From: UBA5536 sp964592595
Lineage (GTDB): Bacteria > Bacteroidota > Bacteroidia > Bacteroidales > F082
NCBI GenBank assembly: GCA_964592595.1
Contig: CAZQFH010000011.1
Coordinates: 1 to 64,000 of the forward strand
Reading direction: 5' to 3'
DNA: 64,000 nucleotides
Shown here: positions 9,514 to 18,841 of the stretch, piece after piece
Layout of the letters: each line of letters starts with the position of its first letter
Position numbering within the stretch: position 1 is the stretch's first letter
Translations under genes and position numbers: made by a program
The notes under the pieces: generated by a model
Seen by the model: the letters and a program-made list of their open reading frames with translations, nothing else
Database searches by the model: none
Told to the model about the DNA's origin: nothing

Positions 9514-11031
9514 ATGAAAAAAACGGAAATGAACTGGATTTTTAAGATTGCCATGCTATTTTTTGTAGCAGGCATGGTAACATTATCCTCCTGCAAAAAG
9601 GATGAGGAAGAAGATCCCACACCAACAAATCCTATTGCCAGCTTTCAGTATGAAATAGACGCAACAGATTTTTTAAAAGTGGTGTTTCAAAATTTCTCAC
9701 AAAACGCGACCAGTTACAGCTGGAATTTTGGAGATGGAAACACTTCAACTGAAAAAGATCCAACGCATACTTATGCAGAAGCTGGTAGCTACACTGTTGT
9801 TTTAACTGCAACTAATGCAGCCAGTGCCAGCGCTACTTTCGAGCAGACGATTCAAATCACTGACCCTAACGATGCTTACAAACTTTTAACCGGCGAAGTG
9901 TCAAAAACCTGGAAGTTATTCCGCGAAGGAGTTTCCATGTCGCTTGGCGAAAGCCTGGAAAATCCTGCCAACTGGTGGGAAGGATTGCAAAATCAGGGTG
10001 CAAGACCGTGTTTATATTATCAGGAATTCACTTTCCATTTCGATGGAACTTATGAATTTAATGATAACGGGATGTTCTGGGGCGAATATGGCGTTTTTGA
10101 TGGAACAGATAATTTTGAAGTATGTTTTGAAGCGATCTCCGAGAACATGATCAACAAAGATGGTGTTAATGTAAGCGATTGGTTATCAGGAACACATGCT
10201 TTTACCTACGATCCTTCTGCTGGCTCTGCAACCCTTACCGGTGAAGGTGCTTGGATTGGAATTCCTAAATTGGGTACAACTGGTGATTTTACTGTCCCAC
10301 AGTCAAGTGTTACGTTTAATGTTGTTGAAATTGTTCAAAACGAAGGATATGATCTGATGACAATTGGCTTTGACTATGGTGATGGTGGCTATTGGAAAAT
10401 TGTTTATGCAAACTATTCCGATCCTTCATTGGAGCCTGCAGTAGTTGAAGAACAAGCTCCTTATGGTGAAGATTTGCCTGATCTTACTCCAACCGAAATG
10501 TACAATACTTTTGTTTCAGCAACTGATTTTGTATTGCTCGATACCGCTGCTGTATATCCTGGAACGGGACTTGCCGGCAATGGTGTTAACTTTACAATGG
10601 GAGTTGAAGATCCTGCAGGTGGAGCTACCCCTGTTGGTCAGTACGACAGAGTTGGTCAATATCAGGAATTGCAGTTTATGCAAGCAAACGATATTCAGTT
10701 TGATAATTTCACAACTGTTTCACTTGATGTTTATATCCCCAGCACCAACGATTTCTCTGGCGATTTAACAAAAACTATTGGTATCATAATTGGCGAAGCC
10801 AGTCAAACCGAGCAGTGGTGGACAGGACATATTCAATATGATGTTGATCCTGAAGCTGTTGTTCTTGATCAGTGGCAAACATGGACCTTCCAGCTCGACG
10901 CTCCTACAAGTGGCGCTGGCAGCTATACTCCATACGAGCGCACTGATCTTGACTTCTTTGCGATTTCAATTGGTGGTGGCGGTCACACTGCACCCGGCAC
11001 TTTTTACATCCGCAATTTTAAATTTGAATAA
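9514..11031 (+). CDS. PKD-domain lipoprotein, probable surface glycan-binding protein
   Basis: A 505-residue lipoprotein with a signal peptide ending in 'VTLSSCKKDEEED'. This is an acidic tail after the lipid-bearing cysteine, typical of surface-exposed Bacteroidetes lipoproteins. A PKD domain spans about residues 40-117 ('YSWNFGDGNTS', 'PTHTYAEAGSYTVVLTATN'). The rest is beta-rich and aromatic-rich, ending in a jelly-roll-like segment ('DFFAISIGGGG', 'GTFYIRNFKFE') resembling a carbohydrate-binding module. It opens the PUL, upstream of the GH16 and SusCD genes, where a surface glycan-binding protein (SusE/F-like position) is usual. A terminator directly follows, so full expression of the distal genes needs read-through or a second promoter. 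No catalytic pair was recognised. Binding of beta-1,3-glucan is inferred from context only. Confidence 0.72.
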   Translation: MKKTEMNWIFKIAMLFFVAGMVTLSSCKKDEEEDPTPTNPIASFQYEIDATDFLKVVFQNFSQNATSYSWNFGDGNTSTEKDPTHTYAEAGSYTVVLTATNAASASATFEQTIQITDPNDAYKLLTGEVSKTWKLFREGVSMSLGESLENPANWWEGLQNQGARPCLYYQEFTFHFDGTYEFNDNGMFWGEYGVFDGTDNFEVCFEAISENMINKDGVNVSDWLSGTHAFTYDPSAGSATLTGEGAWIGIPKLGTTGDFTVPQSSVTFNVVEIVQNEGYDLMTIGFDYGDGGYWKIVYANYSDPSLEPAVVEEQAPYGEDLPDLTPTEMYNTFVSATDFVLLDTAAVYPGTGLAGNGVNFTMGVEDPAGGATPVGQYDRVGQYQELQFMQANDIQFDNFTTVSLDVYIPSTNDFSGDLTKTIGIIIGEASQTEQWWTGHIQYDVDPEAVVLDQWQTWTFQLDAPTSGAGSYTPYERTDLDFFAISIGGGGHTAPGTFYIRNFKFE

Positions 11032-11040
11032 ATAATTTTA

Positions 11041-11074
11041 AAGCTGTGGCCTCATTTGAGGCCACAGCTTTTTT
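11041..11074 (+). terminator. Strong intra-PUL terminator/attenuator
   Basis: AAGCTGTGGCCTCA (11041-11054) pairs perfectly with TGAGGCCACAGCTT (11057-11070) and runs into six T residues. It lies between the binding-protein gene and the GH16 gene, so it would make the first gene more abundant than the rest of the PUL. Confidence 0.92.
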
Positions 11075-11086
11075 AGTTTATTAAGC

Positions 11087-12202
11087 ATGAGAATCACGCT
11101 AACCTCAGGTTTCTTATTAGTGCTTTTATTAGGTTTTTCCTGTGATAAAAACACCGAAGAACCAAAAAATGATTTACCTTTAAACCTCACGATCGACTTG
11201 CTAAGCGTGAATCATGAAACAGCCGAAGTAGTTATTCAGGCAACAGCCAAAAATGCCACCCGATTTGAATTTTTTCCCGGCGCATCTGAATCACCGGCCT
11301 TATCAAACGCTGATGGTTTTTTTGAATATCAATTTGCCAGCCCTGGCAATTATCCTTATGCCGTTAGGGCATATGGCAATTCTGACAAATATATCAAAGC
11401 TGAAGGTAGTGTTGAAATTACTGCACCTGAAATAGCGGTTCCTATAGACGAAGGGTATTTTTCTCCTGAATCTTATTCTGCTTACCAATTGATTTGGCAG
11501 GATGAATTTAACGGATCGCAAATAGATGATCAAAAATGGGGCTTTGATCTTGGCGATGGCTGCCCAAACCTTTGTGGTTGGGGAAATAACGAATTACAAT
11601 TTTACCGGCGCGAAAATGCCAGTGTAAGTGGCGGAACGCTGATCATAGAGGCCAAGTCTCAATATTTCCAGAATCGGAATTATACCTCAGCAAAACTCAA
11701 AACGAGTGATAAGTTTTCATTCCGGTATGGAAGGGTGGATATTCGCGCGCTTCTTCCAAAAGGACAAGGGCTTTGGCCTGCGTTGTGGATGCTTGGTGAT
11801 AATATCAATACGGTGGGCTGGCCTGCTAGTGGAGAAGTTGACATCATGGAAATGCGCGGTGGAAGCGGACGCGAAAACCAGGTGCTGGGAACAATGCACT
11901 GGGATAATGAAGGCCATTCCTACATTGGTGGGGATTATACAAAAAGCTCCGGAACCTTTGCGGATGCCTACCACGTTTTTAGTCTCGTTTGGGACGAAAC
12001 AGCCATTCGCTGGTATGTCAACAATCAGGAATTCTACTCAGCTGATATTACACCAGATGACAAAACTGAGTTTCATCAGAATTTCTGGTTAATTTTTAAT
12101 GTAGCTGTTGGAGGAAATTTTGGCGGCGACCCCGATTTCACAACTGTTTTTCCACAAAAAATGAAAGTGGATTATGTTAGGGTTTTTCAACGGGCAAATT
12201 AA
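11087..12202 (+). CDS. GH16 endo-beta-glucanase (laminarinase-type) lipoprotein
   Basis: A 371-residue lipoprotein ('LLLGFSC', cysteine 19). An N-terminal PKD/Ig-like domain (about 30-115) precedes a GH16 beta-jelly-roll catalytic domain (about 130-371). The catalytic motif is EVDIME: Glu250 should be the nucleophile, Asp252 the helper and Glu255 the acid/base. Neighbouring motifs 'LIWQDEFNG', 'YGRVDIRALLPKGQGLWPA' and 'HVFSLVWDETAIRWYVNN' fit the laminarinase/lichenase branch and lack obvious agarase or carrageenase features. It should cut internal beta-1,3 (or mixed 1,3/1,4) glucosidic bonds at the cell surface and feed oligosaccharides to the SusCD pair starting 43 bases downstream. Family is certain; exact substrate is inferred. 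Confidence 0.92.
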   Translation: MRITLTSGFLLVLLLGFSCDKNTEEPKNDLPLNLTIDLLSVNHETAEVVIQATAKNATRFEFFPGASESPALSNADGFFEYQFASPGNYPYAVRAYGNSDKYIKAEGSVEITAPEIAVPIDEGYFSPESYSAYQLIWQDEFNGSQIDDQKWGFDLGDGCPNLCGWGNNELQFYRRENASVSGGTLIIEAKSQYFQNRNYTSAKLKTSDKFSFRYGRVDIRALLPKGQGLWPALWMLGDNINTVGWPASGEVDIMEMRGGSGRENQVLGTMHWDNEGHSYIGGDYTKSSGTFADAYHVFSLVWDETAIRWYVNNQEFYSADITPDDKTEFHQNFWLIFNVAVGGNFGGDPDFTTVFPQKMKVDYVRVFQRAN

Positions 12203-12244
12203 AACTTAGTTAAATATTAAGCATTAAAACTAAAATTACATGAG

Positions 12245-15200
12245 ATGAACCAACAAATGTACAAATTATTTACGCTTGCTTTATTTATTATCTTAGCCGG
12301 AAGTGTTCAGGCTCAAGGATTTACTGTAACAGGTAATGTCCAGGATGAAGAGAGCAAGTTTGGTATCCCCGGCGCAACAGTCGTCGAAAAGGGAACCCTC
12401 AATGGTACAATTACCGATTTTGATGGAAATTATACCATTAAAGTTACTAATGGACAGGCTTCATTGGAGTTTGCCTACGTGGGCTACGAAAGCCAGACCA
12501 TCGCTGTTAACGACAAACCGATTATCAATGTAGTACTGGGCTATGAACTCACTGAATTAAACGAGGTGGTGGTAATTGGCTACGGTACTCAAAAGAAGAA
12601 AGTAGTAACAGGTGCAATTGCAACTGTTAGTGCAGAAGACATTAGTTCGACCCCAATTTTGCGTGCCGATCAGGCCATGCAGGGTCGCACAGCAGGTGTT
12701 CAGGTAACAAATTTATCCGGACAGCCAGGTGAAGCACCAACAGTGCGTATCCGTGGTGCAGGAACTACCGGTAGCGCTGATCCCTTGTATATCGTTGACG
12801 GTATGGCAGTCGGAGGAATTGAATACCTTAATCCCGGCGATATTGAATCAATCGACGTGCTGAAAGATGCTGCCTCTGCAGCGATTTATGGAGCCAGAGC
12901 AGCCAATGGTGTAGTTCTGATTACCACCAAAAAAGGTAAGGCTGGAACGATGAATCTGACGTATTCGGGCTATTATGGTATTCAAAATGTTGCCCGTACT
13001 ATTGATATGCTTGGTGCAGATGATTACCGCATGCTGATGAACGAAGGCGCGCGCAATGCAGGCCTTACAGAGCCCTTCGATCTGAACGAAATTCCGCGTT
13101 TTGATACGGATTGGCAAGATGTGATGTTCGAGAAAAATGTGCCAATGGTTAACCATGAGTTGTCGGTAACAGGTGGCACAGAAAAATCGTCTTATGCCTC
13201 TTCGCTATCCTATTTTTCTCAACAAGGTATTATCGGAGGAGAAAAATCACAATTCGATCGTATTACAGCACGTATAAATTCTAACCATAAGGTAACAGAA
13301 AAGTTTTCTTTTGGAAACAACTTATCCTATTCACATATCGTGCGTCGGGGTATCAGTAGTAATGCCTCCTTTAACGGAGCTTACAGCAGTGCCTTAAATA
13401 TGGATCCACTCACACCTGTTTTTGAGACTGACCCGGAAATCTTGGGTCAATATCCTTATTCTGACGAACCTGTTGTGCGAGATGCAAGCGGCCAGTACTA
13501 TGGTATTTCTAACTATGTGGGAGCTGAAGTTGTTAATCCAATGGCATTGCTCGAGATTCAAAATCAGGAAACCCGCGTGGATAAAGTAGTCGGAAATATT
13601 TTTGGCGAATATGAGGTAATTGAAGGCCTTAAGGTTCGCTCCAGCTTGGGTATCGATTTGGCTTATGTACTGAACGATTCTTACAGGCCATTATTTTTCC
13701 TGAACGGTGCTCAGAATAACACCGAGAAAACCTCTGTTTTCAAAGGAATAGACCGCTATTTTACCTGGCAATGGGAAAATACCGTTTCCTATAATAAAAA
13801 GATCAACGATCACACATTTTCAGTGCTTGTTGGTACTACGGCCAGTGAATCGAAATATGAAGATTTAACGGGTTTTAATGCTAAGGTTCCGACTACCGAT
13901 CCTGACAATATTTACCTGAATATGGCTACCGATACGGCATGGATTGCTACTGGAGGTGCCTGGCATTCAGCTTTGTTCTCTACTTTTGGTCGTATCACTT
14001 ACGACTTTCAGAGTCGTTACGCTTTTACTGGTATTATCCGTCGTGATGGATCTTCAAAGTTTGGAGCAAACAACCGCTATGGTATCTTCCCATCAGTAGG
14101 GGTTTCATGGCTGGTTTCGGAAGAAAGCTTTATGCCTAAAATTGATCAGATTAGTTTCATTAAGCTCAGAGCTTCGTACGGTATTAATGGTAACCAGGAA
14201 ATTGGTAATTATCAATTTGTTTCGACTATTGATAAGTCGCGTGGATATATTTTTGGCAACGGTAGAATTGTTGGCGCGTCGCCTTCCTTTATCGAAAATG
14301 CTGACATCAGATGGGAAGAATCCGAACAAATTGATATCGCACTTGATTTAGGCGTATTCGACAACAGGTTGAATGTAACTTTAGATTATTACGTCAAGAC
14401 TACGAATGGTTTGTTGGAGCGTATTCCAATTCCTGGTCATGTAGGTAACGATCCGCCGGTAGCTAATGTGGGAAGTGTTCAAAACCGTGGGGTAGAGCTT
14501 TCGGTCAACTGGCGTCATTATTTGGACGATCTCAAGTATTCGATCGGATTTAATGCTTCCTACAACAAAAATGAAATGACAAAAATCGGTAACGAAGACA
14601 AAGTGCTGCCAGGTGCAAGCTGGGCTGTGGCTGGTTTGGTTACACGTGCAGAAGAAGGCTTGCCAATCGGTTATTTCTGGGGCTACAAAACAGATGGTAT
14701 TTTCCAGAACGAAGCTGAGATTTTTCAACATATTGGCAGTACAGGCAATCTGTTGCAAAAAAATGCTGTTCCAGGCGATGTGCGTTTTGTTGACGTGAAT
14801 GGCGACGGCAAGATTAGCGAAGACGACCGCACCATGATTGGAAATCCAACACCTGATTGGACGCTTGGCATCAATGGATCAGTTGAATACAAAAACTTCG
14901 ATCTTTCGTTCCTTGTGACGGCTTCTATTGGGAATGATATTTTCAATGGTGCCCAAAGGCAGGATTTGAGGTACACCAACCGTCCGAAAGATATTCTAAA
15001 CCGTTGGACAGGCGAAGGCACCTCAAACGATATTCCTCGCTACACCTGGATTGATGTGAATAACAACTACCGTGTTTCTGATTTGTACATTGAGGACGGA
15101 TCTTATGCACGTCTCAAAAACCTCCAGATTGGATATAACCTACCCAAGAATGTGATCAGCCGCATCGGTGCTCTAAACTGGCGCTTCTACATCTCAGGCG

Positions 15201-15337
15201 AAAACCTGCTGACCCTCACTGGTTATTCTGGTGCTGATCCTGAAATTGGAGCAATGAGCTCTTTCGATATCGGTATCGACCGTGGTATCTATCCACAGGC
15301 AAGAATTTTCCGATTTGGTACTACCATTACTTTTTAA
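12245..15337 (+). CDS. SusC/RagA-family TonB-dependent outer-membrane transporter
   Basis: A 1030-residue SusC-type receptor. A signal peptide (about 1-24, ending 'GSVQAQ') leads to a carboxypeptidase-regulatory-like domain (about 27-105, 'GTITDFDGNYTIKV'). The family's 'VVVIGYGTQKKK' segment and a TonB plug follow ('LYIVDGMAVGG', 'ESIDVLKDAASAAIYGARAANGVVLITTKKG'), then a 22-strand barrel ending in Phe at the C-terminus ('RIFRFGTTITF'). It imports oligosaccharides across the outer membrane using TonB energy, with the SusD partner encoded 19 bases downstream acting as lid. Length matches the family. Confidence 0.96.
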   Translation: MNQQMYKLFTLALFIILAGSVQAQGFTVTGNVQDEESKFGIPGATVVEKGTLNGTITDFDGNYTIKVTNGQASLEFAYVGYESQTIAVNDKPIINVVLGYELTELNEVVVIGYGTQKKKVVTGAIATVSAEDISSTPILRADQAMQGRTAGVQVTNLSGQPGEAPTVRIRGAGTTGSADPLYIVDGMAVGGIEYLNPGDIESIDVLKDAASAAIYGARAANGVVLITTKKGKAGTMNLTYSGYYGIQNVARTIDMLGADDYRMLMNEGARNAGLTEPFDLNEIPRFDTDWQDVMFEKNVPMVNHELSVTGGTEKSSYASSLSYFSQQGIIGGEKSQFDRITARINSNHKVTEKFSFGNNLSYSHIVRRGISSNASFNGAYSSALNMDPLTPVFETDPEILGQYPYSDEPVVRDASGQYYGISNYVGAEVVNPMALLEIQNQETRVDKVVGNIFGEYEVIEGLKVRSSLGIDLAYVLNDSYRPLFFLNGAQNNTEKTSVFKGIDRYFTWQWENTVSYNKKINDHTFSVLVGTTASESKYEDLTGFNAKVPTTDPDNIYLNMATDTAWIATGGAWHSALFSTFGRITYDFQSRYAFTGIIRRDGSSKFGANNRYGIFPSVGVSWLVSEESFMPKIDQISFIKLRASYGINGNQEIGNYQFVSTIDKSRGYIFGNGRIVGASPSFIENADIRWEESEQIDIALDLGVFDNRLNVTLDYYVKTTNGLLERIPIPGHVGNDPPVANVGSVQNRGVELSVNWRHYLDDLKYSIGFNASYNKNEMTKIGNEDKVLPGASWAVAGLVTRAEEGLPIGYFWGYKTDGIFQNEAEIFQHIGSTGNLLQKNAVPGDVRFVDVNGDGKISEDDRTMIGNPTPDWTLGINGSVEYKNFDLSFLVTASIGNDIFNGAQRQDLRYTNRPKDILNRWTGEGTSNDIPRYTWIDVNNNYRVSDLYIEDGSYARLKNLQIGYNLPKNVISRIGALNWRFYISGENLLTLTGYSGADPEIGAMSSFDIGIDRGIYPQARIFRFGTTITF

Positions 15338-15356
15338 CTAAAAAAACGCTTGAACC

Positions 15357-16913
15357 ATGAAAAGAACAAGTCAATTTATAAGTTTAGTGATCTTACTGGC
15401 CTTTGTGTTATCGGCCTGTAAGAAAGACTTCCTGGAGCGCAATCCGCTTGATCAGGAAGTGACTTCAAGTTTTTATAAAACAGAAAATGATGCCATGGAG
15501 GCTTTGGTGTCTGTGTATGATGTGCTTGGATATCAATCGCATCCGGGTATGGCATGGGCTCCTTTCGTAACGGTATCTGATATCCTTTCTGACGATGCTT
15601 TTGCCGGAGGCGCTGATGCCAACGACGGGCAAGACGAAAACGAACTCAATACCTTTAACATTCCTACTACTAACCTTATGGTTCACACCATCTGGATGAA
15701 AAACTATGTAGGAATCTACCGGGCCAATCTTTTGCTCGAAAAAATAGAGGGTATTGATGCTTCTGACGAATTCAAAACCAGGCTGATTGCCGAGAGTAAG
15801 TTTTTAAGGGCCTATTTTTATTTCGATCAGGTGCGCTTTTTCGAGAATATTCCTTTGTTGCTCAACACAATTAAGGGACCTTCGGAGTATAGTCAGGAAC
15901 AGGCTTCTGTTGCTGATGTTTACGATCAAATTGCCTTGGATTTGGTTGAATCAATGGCAGATCTTCCTGCAATACTAGATCCTGCCGAAGCTGGCCGTGT
16001 AACAAAATGGGCTGCACAGGCATTGTTGGCAAGGGTTTACCTTTTCTATAACGGCGTTTACAATGCGGAACTCAATGCTGGTGAAACCGTAATAGATCGC
16101 GCAGCAGTGCTGGCTTACCTTGAGGATCTGATAACCAATAGCGGTCATGATTTATTCGAAAACTACGAAACAAACTTCAAGCTGGCTGGTGAGTTCGGCA
16201 TTGAATCAGTTTTGGAGGTTTCTTATGGTGATACACCGGCTTGGTGGGATTGGAATTATGTGCGTGGTGGCGAAGGTAATCTGGCAGCACAGATGCAGGG
16301 GCCTCGTGTAACCGGTTCTGATAATTGGGACAGGGGCTGGAGTTTTGCTCCGGTAAATCAAAAATTGGTAAACGATCTGCAGAGCGATCCTCGTTTTGAG
16401 CATACTGTTTTGACGCAGGAGGAACTCGACGGCAATTTGAATATTGGCTACCAGCATACCGGGTATTTTTCTAAAAAATATTCCTCAGATGCTGAACACT
16501 GGAGTTCTGACGGACAGTTCGAACTCAACAGAACCTGCAATTTCAGGGTGATTCGTTTTTCGGATGTGTTGTTGATGGCAGCTGAACTGGGAAGCCCCAA
16601 CGCACAAACCTACCTTGATCGCGTTAGAGCACGTGTGGGTTTGGGAAGTGTTCCGGCTACTTTGGAAAACATCATGAAAGAACGACGTTTGGAACTGTCA
16701 CTCGAAGGTATCCGCTATTTTGATGTGATACGTCAGGGGATGGCTTTTGCCAGTCAGGAGTTTACTGTTGTGGGTTTGCGTGGGCCAAATTACGTTGGCG
16801 ATCAGCAGCTTTTTGATGTTACTTTTGATCCGGCTTCAAAAGGCTTTTTGCCTATACCTCAAACTGAAGTAGATCTTTCGGCAGGTACTTTCACCCAAAA
16901 TGATGGTTATTAA
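15357..16913 (+). CDS. SusD/RagB-family glycan-binding lipoprotein
   Basis: A 518-residue lipoprotein with lipobox 'FVLSAC' (cysteine 21) and the typical start 'KKDFLERNPLDQ'. The helical TPR-like SusD fold is indicated by 'ESKFLRAYFYFDQVRFFENIPLL' in the first half (about 145-165). The C-terminal half carries 'RVIRFSDVLLMAAEL', 'RRLELSLEGIRYFDVIRQG' and the closing 'GFLPIPQTEVDLSAGTFTQN'. It forms the lid and binding platform over the SusC barrel just upstream, and the two genes are clearly co-transcribed. The glycan is not readable from sequence; beta-glucan is inferred from the GH16. Confidence 0.96.
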   Translation: MKRTSQFISLVILLAFVLSACKKDFLERNPLDQEVTSSFYKTENDAMEALVSVYDVLGYQSHPGMAWAPFVTVSDILSDDAFAGGADANDGQDENELNTFNIPTTNLMVHTIWMKNYVGIYRANLLLEKIEGIDASDEFKTRLIAESKFLRAYFYFDQVRFFENIPLLLNTIKGPSEYSQEQASVADVYDQIALDLVESMADLPAILDPAEAGRVTKWAAQALLARVYLFYNGVYNAELNAGETVIDRAAVLAYLEDLITNSGHDLFENYETNFKLAGEFGIESVLEVSYGDTPAWWDWNYVRGGEGNLAAQMQGPRVTGSDNWDRGWSFAPVNQKLVNDLQSDPRFEHTVLTQEELDGNLNIGYQHTGYFSKKYSSDAEHWSSDGQFELNRTCNFRVIRFSDVLLMAAELGSPNAQTYLDRVRARVGLGSVPATLENIMKERRLELSLEGIRYFDVIRQGMAFASQEFTVVGLRGPNYVGDQQLFDVTFDPASKGFLPIPQTEVDLSAGTFTQNDGY

Positions 16914-17005
16914 ACTTGATTTTGCTGGATAAATTGCTGCCATTTAAGCATGCAGTCTTAAGCCAAAGGGTAATCTCAGGATTTTATAATAATTAGTTGT
17001 TAGTC

Positions 17006-17051
17006 GTTTCCGTGGCAGTCATTCTTTAGCAGGAATGCTTGCCATGGAAAC
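17006..17051. repeat. Long near-perfect hairpin between susD and the MFS gene
   Basis: The 315-base gap after susD (16914-17228) holds one notable element. Bases 17006-17024 pair with 17033-17051 over 19 positions with a single mismatch and two G-U pairs, closing on an 8-base loop; the outer arms are GTTTCC and GGAAAC. No T-run follows on either strand, so it does not look like a normal terminator. An mRNA-stabilising or processing structure that sets the level of the transporter relative to SusCD, or a protein-binding palindrome, is possible. Nothing else was seen in the gap. Confidence 0.6.
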
Positions 17052-17228
17052 ACAACCTGACAAGGATTTAATTGCGCGATATTTTTTCGCAGATAAATGT
17101 AAAGATGAACTAAGGAGCTAAGCCGAAATCATTGTCAATTAAGCATTTAATTTAAAAATATTACCTGGACAAATTAGCCTGACCCGATGTGCCAAATCGC
17201 GTAGGGCTATCAAAATCATGAAGCAAGT

Positions 17229-18803
17229 ATGACAAAACAAGATCGTTATACCGTTAAACTAACCATGATTGTTGCGCTGGGCGGATTTCTGATGGGATTC
17301 GACGCCTCAGTAATATCAGGTGTAGTGAAATTTATTGAACCCGAATTCGATCTGAGTAAGTTAGAACTGGGATGGGCAGTAAGTTCACTTACGCTTACCT
17401 CAACACTTGCCATGATGCTGGCCGGTCCGTTGAGTAGTAGTTTTGGGCGAAGGGTTGTATTACGTTGGGCAGCAGTGTTATACGCTGTTTCGGCAATTGG
17501 CTCTGCTATGGCACCTGATTTTGTATCACTTGTTTTAGCCCGAATGATTGGTGGTCTTGGAGTAGGTGCTTCGCTTATAATCGCACCCGTTTATATCGCC
17601 GAAATTTCCCAGCCACATCTGCGTGGAAGGATGGTTTCTTTTAATCAGCTTAATATTGTTTTAGGAATTTCTGTGGCTTTTTTTACGAATTATATGATTC
17701 TTCAATTGGGCAAAAGTGAGGCCTCATGGGCAAAAAACCTGATGTTTGATGCCTATAACTGGAGGTGGATGCTGGGCCTTGAAGCCTTGCCGGCAGTAAT
17801 TTATTTTGTTGCGCTGTTTGCCGTTCCGCGAAGCCCCAGATGGTTGTACATGAAAAACAGAGAAACGGAAGCACGCAAAGTGCTTGAAAGGATTACGGCT
17901 TCGAGCAAATTAGAAGATGTAATACAAGGCATCCGTGAAAGTTTGAAGTCTAAATCGCCGCAACCAAAAGTTCCCCTGCGCGAATTGTTTCGTCCCGCCT
18001 TACGTCTTGTACTGATTATTGGTATTTCTGTTGGTGTTTTGCAGCAGATTACAGGAATTAATTCGGTGTTTTTTTATGCGCCAATGATTTTTGAGCAGAC
18101 CGGAATTGGCGCCGATGCATCTTTTTCACAAGCTATCTTGGTTGGCCTTACAAATTTGATTTTCACAATTTTGGCTATGACGCTCATCGATCGTTTTGGT
18201 AGAAAATTATTGTTGATGATTGGTTTGAGCGGGATCACTGTTAGTATGTTTTTGCTTGCTTTTGGTTTTTTTCAGGCAGAATATGTGGTATCTGATCAGG
18301 CACTTATAGCGCTTGAAGGAAAAGTGGATATTGCGAAACTGGTGCCTGTAAAAGATGTAGTTTTTTATTCCGATCTCGATTTTAAAGCTGCTATGGCAGA
18401 ATTGCTCGGACATGCAGAAGCTGCAAAAGCCGAAGGAGAACTGTTAAAAGCTGCAGGGAATATCAACGCTTTGCTTATTCTATTCGGGATTTTAGGTTTT
18501 GTGGCATCTTTTGCTGTTTCAATTGGTCCTGTGATGTGGGTGTTATTCTCCGAAATATTCCCGAATTATATCCGTGGGCTTGCCATTTCATTTGTAGGAT
18601 TTATCAATTCTGCTGTAAGTTTCCTCGTTCAGCTGGTTTTTCCGTGGGAACTTGTCACCTTAGGTAGTGGCTTAACCTTTACCCTTTATGGATTATTTGC
18701 TTTGTTTGGTTTGTTGTTTCTTGCTTCGCGCCTTCCCGAAACAAAAAATAAATCACTCGAAGAACTTGAATTAATGTTGATAGGGAAAAGAATGGATTCA
18801 TAA
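17229..18803 (+). CDS. MFS sugar porter (sugar:H+ symporter type)
   Basis: A 524-residue, 12-helix major facilitator of the sugar porter family. Hallmarks are 'GGFLMGFDASVISG' in helix 1, 'GRRVVLR' in loop 2-3, 'RMIGGLGVGASLIIAPVYIAE', 'PRSPRWL' after helix 6, 'QQITGINSVFFYAP' in helix 7, 'DRFGRKLLL' in loop 8-9 and the C-terminal 'PETKNKSLEEL'. It is longer than usual because of an insertion of about 60 residues (roughly 350-408) between helices 9 and 10. It should bring the mono- or disaccharide released in the periplasm into the cytoplasm. Its place between SusD and a PUL glycosidase supports a role in the same pathway. Confidence 0.93.
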   Translation: MTKQDRYTVKLTMIVALGGFLMGFDASVISGVVKFIEPEFDLSKLELGWAVSSLTLTSTLAMMLAGPLSSSFGRRVVLRWAAVLYAVSAIGSAMAPDFVSLVLARMIGGLGVGASLIIAPVYIAEISQPHLRGRMVSFNQLNIVLGISVAFFTNYMILQLGKSEASWAKNLMFDAYNWRWMLGLEALPAVIYFVALFAVPRSPRWLYMKNRETEARKVLERITASSKLEDVIQGIRESLKSKSPQPKVPLRELFRPALRLVLIIGISVGVLQQITGINSVFFYAPMIFEQTGIGADASFSQAILVGLTNLIFTILAMTLIDRFGRKLLLMIGLSGITVSMFLLAFGFFQAEYVVSDQALIALEGKVDIAKLVPVKDVVFYSDLDFKAAMAELLGHAEAAKAEGELLKAAGNINALLILFGILGFVASFAVSIGPVMWVLFSEIFPNYIRGLAISFVGFINSAVSFLVQLVFPWELVTLGSGLTFTLYGLFALFGLLFLASRLPETKNKSLEELELMLIGKRMDS

Positions 18804-18841
18804 TTTGCTTTTTTCTGATTCCATTCCAAAAAAATAAAAAT

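Noticed and set aside
17006..17051. Hairpin considered as an insertion-sequence or transposon end
   Set aside because: No transposase remnant, no target-site duplication seen and no second copy in the window.
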